DNA of 64,000 nt from Myxococcales bacterium. Its GTDB lineage: Bacteria; Myxococcota_A; Polyangia; Nannocystales; Nannocystaceae. The notes beneath the pieces were generated by a model that saw nothing but the letters and a program-made list of their open reading frames with translations, was not told the DNA's origin and did no database searches. Below, piece by piece: positions 60,002 to 64,000 of the stretch. A program made the translations under genes and the position numbers. Within the stretch, counting starts at the first letter, position 1. The number at the start of each line of letters is the position of its first letter. The stretch covers positions 175,775 through 239,774 of the forward strand of contig JACKDV010000012.1 in the NCBI GenBank assembly GCA_020633315.1. Direction: 5' to 3'.

Positions 60002-60202
60002 TGCTAGGTGTGCCAGTCCTGAATCACCCCGGTTGCTTCGCCAGACTTGCCTTAGCAGCGAACACCACCGCCTGCCAGCTGGGTTCCGGTTCGCCCTGCA
60101 GGTTCGCCGCGCCTTCGTCCTTCCCCTGGCGCCACGCCTTCCACCTCCATCCTGCCGAGGTCTGCTCGACCTCGACGTGGTGCCCGAGAGGTTAGGAAAT
60201 TC
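59936..60202. other. Remnant sequence between two insertion sequences
   Basis: About 270 bases between the end of the IS701-type remnant and the left inverted repeat of the next element. It is less GC-rich than the chromosome and shows no convincing coding or structural feature; it may be the end of the IS701 element. Confidence 0.4.
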
Positions 60203-60226
60203 GGTTCGTCAGAAGAATCTGTGAGC
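60203..60226 (+). repeat. Left terminal inverted repeat of ISL3-type element
   Basis: A 24-base repeat beginning GGTTC and ending GTGAGC. It matches the inverted sequence at 61675-61698 at 19 of 24 positions. Confidence 0.8.
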
Positions 60227-61459
60227 GCCCTCGGGCTCGGGAAGCGCGCCGAGGCTGTGGTACAGGGCGATCTCGGTCGCTTTGAGGGTCCGTAGGCCGT
60301 AGGCCCTTCTGGTGATCACTTTGAGCTTGTTGTTGAGGCCCTCGGCGACGGCCGCCGAGATCTCGCCGCGGGCGCGGAACCAGTTGAGCAGCAGCTCGCG
60401 GTGGACCCGGAAGGAGCGGGCCAGCTTCTTCATCGGTTCGATGCGGGAGCGCATGACCGTGGAGCACCAGCGGTCGAGGAACCTCCCGGCCCAGGTCGCC
60501 GAGGTGTAGTCCCACAACAGCTGCAGCTCCTCCTTGAGCAGGTAGGCGCGCACCGTTGTCAGGTTGTACTTGAGCAGGTCGCGGAGCTTGGCATCCTGCT
60601 TCTTGGTCAGGTTCTCGGGGCGCTTGAGCAGGGGCCACCGACCCCTCTTGAGGACGGGCTCGTAGCCATCGCGTTCGAGCTTCTTGACCTCCGCCGCCCG
60701 CACCTGGTCGATGGCCTTGTTGAGCCGCTGCACGATGTGGAAGCGGTCGAGCACGTGGACCGCCTGCTTGGCTCGACGCCCGATGGCGGTGAGGTAGGGC
60801 TTGTGCTGGTCGCTGCACACGAAGCGCAGCCAGCGGGCGCGCAGCCCGAACCAGTCGAAGAAGCCCTCGATGCACTCCTTGGTCCGGTCCTCGCCGATCC
60901 ACAGAAGCCGACGACAGTGCGCGTCGATCTGGTAGACGACGGTCAGGTACTTGTGGCCGCGGTGCCACAGCACCTCGTCGACGCCGATCGCCCGAATTCC
61001 CGTCAGATCGCGGTGCTGCAGGCCCCACTCGACCGCGAGGCCGACGGCACGGAAGACGGTGTCCCAGGTCGTGTTGAAGCTGCGGGCGACCTCGAGCCAG
61101 CTGAGCTTCTTGGCCCAGCGAGCGAGGAACCAGGCGTAGGCCGTGGTCGTCGGGCTCTTGCCTTGGGCCCAGGGGAACGAGCTCGACCCTGACCCCACAC
61201 CGCGGGCACTTGACCAGCGCATCGTGTACGCGAACAAGACCAGCAGGCCCCACAGCGGGACGAACTGGAAGTACCGGGTGCCCTCCGGGGTGTCGTAGTA
61301 CGGCGCGGGTCGCTCGCACTTGGAGCACACCGGGCGGCACCGAGCGTCGGGGCGGATCCTGACGACCAGGCGCGCCCGTGGGCCACCGTGGAGCTCTACG
61401 TGGTCGTAGACGAAGCCCTTGTGTTTCTGGACGTGGTTGAGCAGAGTCTTGAGCTGCAT
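60209..61459 (-). CDS. ISL3-family transposase with a compensated frameshift
   Basis: Encodes 416 residues, full length, start ATG 61459. DDE-domain phrases are present: IRAIGVDEVLWHRGHKYLTV, VCSDQHKPYLTAIGRRAKQA, VHVLDRFHIVQRLNKAID and EGLNNKLKVITRRAYGL. The N-terminal zinc-binding region begins with CRPVCSKCERPAPYYDT, but the expected second pair is absent from the frame: the segment reads MRWSSARGVGSGSSSFPWAQ where the family has VKCPRCGVRVELVP, which is found in the neighbouring frame at the same place (about 61180-61220). A one-base loss followed by a one-base gain in a C run explains this. DNA binding may be impaired. Confidence 0.88.
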   Translation of the reverse strand: MQLKTLLNHVQKHKGFVYDHVELHGGPRARLVVRIRPDARCRPVCSKCERPAPYYDTPEGTRYFQFVPLWGLLVLFAYTMRWSSARGVGSGSSSFPWAQGKSPTTTAYAWFLARWAKKLSWLEVARSFNTTWDTVFRAVGLAVEWGLQHRDLTGIRAIGVDEVLWHRGHKYLTVVYQIDAHCRRLLWIGEDRTKECIEGFFDWFGLRARWLRFVCSDQHKPYLTAIGRRAKQAVHVLDRFHIVQRLNKAIDQVRAAEVKKLERDGYEPVLKRGRWPLLKRPENLTKKQDAKLRDLLKYNLTTVRAYLLKEELQLLWDYTSATWAGRFLDRWCSTVMRSRIEPMKKLARSFRVHRELLLNWFRARGEISAAVAEGLNNKLKVITRRAYGLRTLKATEIALYHSLGALPEPEGAHRFF

Positions 61460-61674
61460 CTCGGTTGCTGGGAGTGGGGTGGCGGTGTTGCAACTCCATC
61501 TTCGCTCCCCCGAGATGCGCTATGTCCGTACGCCCGTAGGCGCCTGCTCCCTGGCTCCTGCCCCCGGCTCGCGCAGAGCTCGTCCCGGACATCGCCGACG
61601 AGCTCGAGTCCGACCCGCTCCCGCCCACCCATCACCCGGCCAGCCGAAGCCTCGGCCGCGTAGCACGGCCCTCG

Positions 61675-61698
61675 GCTCACGAATTCTCCCGAGGAACC
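61675..61698 (-). repeat. Right terminal inverted repeat of ISL3-type element
   Basis: The inverse of the repeat at 60203-60226 with 5 mismatches; the last base before the DUF1156 methylase remnant is 61698. Confidence 0.8.
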
Positions 61699-63033
61699 CT
61701 TTTTTCTTGCGGTATCAACGATGTCCGAAAATGTAAACAGGAGCTTTCGCTGTCGAGAGGTGAAGAGATCGTCGTGACTTAGAATTCCATAGCGCTGCAC
61801 ACGAAATCCCAGGGCCTTGTCAGGAAGCTTCGTTCCCGTTGACTGATCCACGGATATGTCGCTGGACTTGGCGTGCTCTTGGGATGGTTCGAGAAATACG
61901 CGCTCTCTGCCCGCGTCAACCACCACAGCGGTCATGCGCGCTGACAATCGACTGTTGAGACCTTCGTCGCGAATGTGGTCTGGCGGGATCGCTGTTCCAG
62001 ACAGCAAGCACACAAACTGGCCCCGGCCACTCTTCGTGCCCGCCTCCACGCTTTTGGTGTCTTTTGGTCGTCCTCGCCGTACAACGAGATGCCATGTCTT
62101 GCCTTTGATCACCGGCTCCAAGTAGGATTCTTTGCCCTTCTTTGATGACAACCAGTACGAGGAAATCAACGGCACATGAGCCCCGCCCATCGCTGGGTTG
62201 GGGCTCGCCACAGTGCGGCACCAGAGCCACGCGATCACCGTCCGTTCCTGCCCCACGTATGGCTTCAGGTCTGGCCGCCCTTTCGCCATCTCCGCCGTGA
62301 TCTTCACCGGTGGATACAGATGCCCGATCTTCTTGAACGCCTCCTCCCGCATCCAAGCCCCGTACCGCCGCACATCCTCGGCCAGCCCCTTGGTCCCCGA
62401 CCAGTCCTCGGTCGCCTTCGACTTGGTCTGCTTCTCCTCCTTCGGCACCGGCCCCACCGGTGGCCGCCCTGCGAACTTCGGTGGGATCTCGATCATCGCC
62501 TTGTTGATCAACACGGCCACCGGATTGAGGTCCGACGCATGCGCCTCCAGCCCAAGCCGCTGCGCCTCCAACGGAATCGTCCCGCCCCCCGCAAACGGGT
62601 CATGGAACGGCGGCAGCTTCTCCGGATCGAACCCCGGCACCCCCTTGTTGAGCTCGCACGTCTCCCGCCAGCTCTTCCTGATCTCCTCCCGCGCCTGCTC
62701 CAGCAGCTCCTCGTTGTTGGTGTTCTCCCACTGCACGAGCTGCTCGATCAGCCGAAAGAGCCGCTGTCTCTCCTTGGCAGCATCCTCCTTGGTCTGTCCC
62801 TTGTACTTGCCCCATCCCCGGTCGCCGCCGGGATCATTGACCAACTGGGCGAACAGCACCGCCCGCGCCGCCGCCAGGGGCCGCCGCGCCCACCAAAGGT
62901 GCAGCGTGGACGGATGCCCGTGCCGGATCGACTTCTCCCGCGCCGACGCCACGTTGATCGCGTCGAGCGGCAGGGCCACCTCGATCAGCTTCTTGGGCGC
63001 CTTGATCTTGGGCTTCTTGACCTCGTTCGTCAC
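61699..63033 (-). pseudogene. DUF1156-type DNA methylase, cut off by an insertion sequence
   Basis: About 445 genuine codons from GTG 63033; the frame then runs on into the ISL3 element to 61396. It begins KKLIEVALPLDAINVASARE, SIRHGHPSTLHLWWARRPLA (DUF1156), continues with the SAM-binding motif HDPFAGGGTIPLEAQRLGLE near residue 145 and SDLNPVAVLINKA, and reaches FRVQRYGILSHDDLFTSRQR. In this family (COG1743, usually 900 residues or more) the catalytic DPPY motif comes later, so it is missing here and the enzyme should be inactive. Its start overlaps the stop of the upstream gene (GTGA). The stretch 61700-62200 is visibly AT-richer than the chromosome, a sign of transfer. Confidence 0.88.
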
Positions 63034-64000
63034 TGGGCAACCTCTCGGGCACGGTGCTCGTCAGGGGTAAAGACCTCGTGCGGAGCCTTCGCGCGCTCGA
63101 GGATCGACTTGACCGTCACCTGCACGCTGGGCTGATTCAGCTCCAGCTCCTGGTGGAAGAGTCCCTGGGCATAGTGCGGACCATCGACCGACTCCCTATC
63201 GACGAGGACCAAGGCGAGGATGAACTTCTCCTCCTTGTTGAGGGCGACGCGGACCTCGTTGGCCGTCACGGTGACGGTCGTTGCTTGCGCCTGCCGCCCC
63301 TTGACCTCGATGCAGCGCAACGCGCCGCCCTTCGTGTAGGAGGACACGTCCCAGCCGATCTTCTCCGCGCCGACGTCCTCGGGCTCGTTGCCCAGGGCAC
63401 GTTCCGCCGCCATGACCGCCTGGACCGCGAGCTGCTCGACGCGGCTTCGCGCAACGGGATCGGCCGAGTACTCGTCGGTCGGAGGCTCCTCCCCCCGAAC
63501 CTCGCGAACCAACCCCACCGGCAGTACCAGCGCCGCTGCGAGGAGCCGCGGCGGTTGGCTCGCGAGGTGGAGCTGAGCATCGAGTTCCTCCATTCGGCGC
63601 TCGAGTCGAACCTTGAGCTCCTCCACTGCACGACGGTCCTTGGTGTCCTGGCCTGACGGTTGCTTGCCTTCACGGACGGCTCGCTCGGCCTCCTTCGCCC
63701 TCTTCGAGAGGCGATGGATCTCCTGCGTCAGCCGCGTGTGGACGGCCTCCTTGGCCTTTTGCACGTAGTACTCGCGATACTCCCTCAGCTCCCGAAGGTG
63801 CTTCGGTGCCAGATCGGACGAAGCGAAAGAGAGCGCAACGTTGTCGATCCCTGACGAGATCCACTCCGCCCCGCGAAGCTCCTCGATGAGAGCACCGATC
63901 TTCGGATCCTCCGCAGGCGGCTCGTAGTCGAGGTGGCTTGCGTAGCCGGCACTCCTGGCTTGGCCGTTGGGTTCGAGCTCCACCGTCTGGATCCGCTGCG
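63030..64000 (-). CDS. C-terminal part of a helicase-like protein with DUF3883 domain
   Basis: The frame is open to the right edge of the window, so the gene starts beyond it; a GTG at 63983 is internal. About 323 residues are visible. The first half is strongly helical (EYREYYVQKAKEAVHTRLTQ, EIHRLSKRAKEAERAVREGK), probably coiled coil. The last third reads GWDVSSYTKGGALRCIEVKG then ALNKEEKFILALVLVD, the DUF3883 pattern, a nuclease-like domain without clear activity (EVKG resembles the PD-(D/E)xK core). Such C-termini occur on SNF2-type helicases next to DUF1156 methylases in modification and defence islands; the helicase motifs themselves are off the window. Confidence 0.75.
   Translation of the reverse strand, partial: QRIQTVELEPNGQARSAGYASHLDYEPPAEDPKIGALIEELRGAEWISSGIDNVALSFASSDLAPKHLRELREYREYYVQKAKEAVHTRLTQEIHRLSKRAKEAERAVREGKQPSGQDTKDRRAVEELKVRLERRMEELDAQLHLASQPPRLLAAALVLPVGLVREVRGEEPPTDEYSADPVARSRVEQLAVQAVMAAERALGNEPEDVGAEKIGWDVSSYTKGGALRCIEVKGRQAQATTVTVTANEVRVALNKEEKFILALVLVDRESVDGPHYAQGLFHQELELNQPSVQVTVKSILERAKAPHEVFTPDEHRAREVAQ

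Larger units (their letters stand above)
60203..61698 (-). mobile_element. ISL3-family insertion sequence, nearly intact
   Basis: A 1496-bp element with 24-bp imperfect terminal inverted repeats and one transposase gene on the minus strand. ISL3 elements normally duplicate 8 bases at the target, but the flanks (GGAAATTC on the left, CTTTTTTC on the right) do not match, so one flank has been lost by deletion or recombination. Its right end cuts into the DUF1156 methylase gene. Confidence 0.85.

Noticed and set aside
61699..64000. Calling the locus DISARM or another named defence system
   Set aside because: Only one truncated methylase and one partial gene with a DUF3883 end are visible. The diagnostic partners are outside the window.

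Overview
The window is one stretch of very GC-rich chromosome (third codon positions almost always G or C) that looks myxobacterial, most likely Nannocystaceae-like. Supporting signs are paired Ser/Thr kinases, an AgmX/PglI C-terminal domain on an anti-sigma-like protein, an ADYC-domain lipoprotein, a methyltransferase with a PKMT-type regulatory domain, a C-terminal MYXO-CTERM-like tag, and at least eleven lipoproteins, several with Ser/Thr/Gly/Asp-rich linkers after the lipobox cysteine. The assignment rests on remembered family distributions; no search was run. No rRNA, tRNA or CRISPR array was found.

Bases 1-54210 are ordinary, well-kept chromosome. 1-8029: a partial gene, a beta-propeller lipoprotein, a secreted HAD/LNS2-type lipoprotein, then a translationally coupled Ser/Thr kinase and degenerate pseudokinase of matching architecture, and a zinc-ribbon/GYF_2 protein. 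8239-11961: sdhC-sdhA-sdhB (succinate dehydrogenase of the single-cytochrome-subunit type) and a SelW-like protein. 12002-15491: small lipoprotein, a protein of unknown function, and a divergent LysR regulator/metallo-beta-lactamase pair. 15625-28206: surface and periplasmic proteins, including a bacterial alpha-2-macroglobulin with an intact thioester motif. 28318-36048: a kinase-TPR protein, RNase D, a DUF4032 protein, an ABM monooxygenase, and an ECF sigma/FecR-AgmX pair. 36152-47931: lipoproteins, aminopeptidase N, a FadR-like regulator coupled to a fatty-acid hydroxylase, an aldolase/dehydrogenase fusion, a secreted metallopeptidase, a pilin-like lipoprotein and a DNA glycosylase. 48056-54210: groES-groEL under a CIRCE operator, membrane and lipoprotein genes and an RmlD-like reductase.

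Bases 54300-61698 are an insertion-sequence graveyard: two oppositely oriented halves of an IS21-family element with 22-bp iterons, an IS256-family element inside the istA remnant, a broken ISL3-family element, a broken IS701-family element, and a nearly intact second ISL3-family element with recognisable terminal inverted repeats. The last one cuts off a DUF1156-type DNA methylase (61699-63033) that overlaps by four bases the end of a gene with a DUF3883-like C-terminal domain (63030-64000, continuing off the window). This is probably the damaged edge of a horizontally acquired DNA-modification or phage-defence island.

Regulatory signals worth reading include a perfect 17-bp palindrome overlapping the fadR promoter, a promoter plus CIRCE before groESL, and six genes whose start codon lies 6-7 bases after a TANNNT box, which suggests leaderless transcription.
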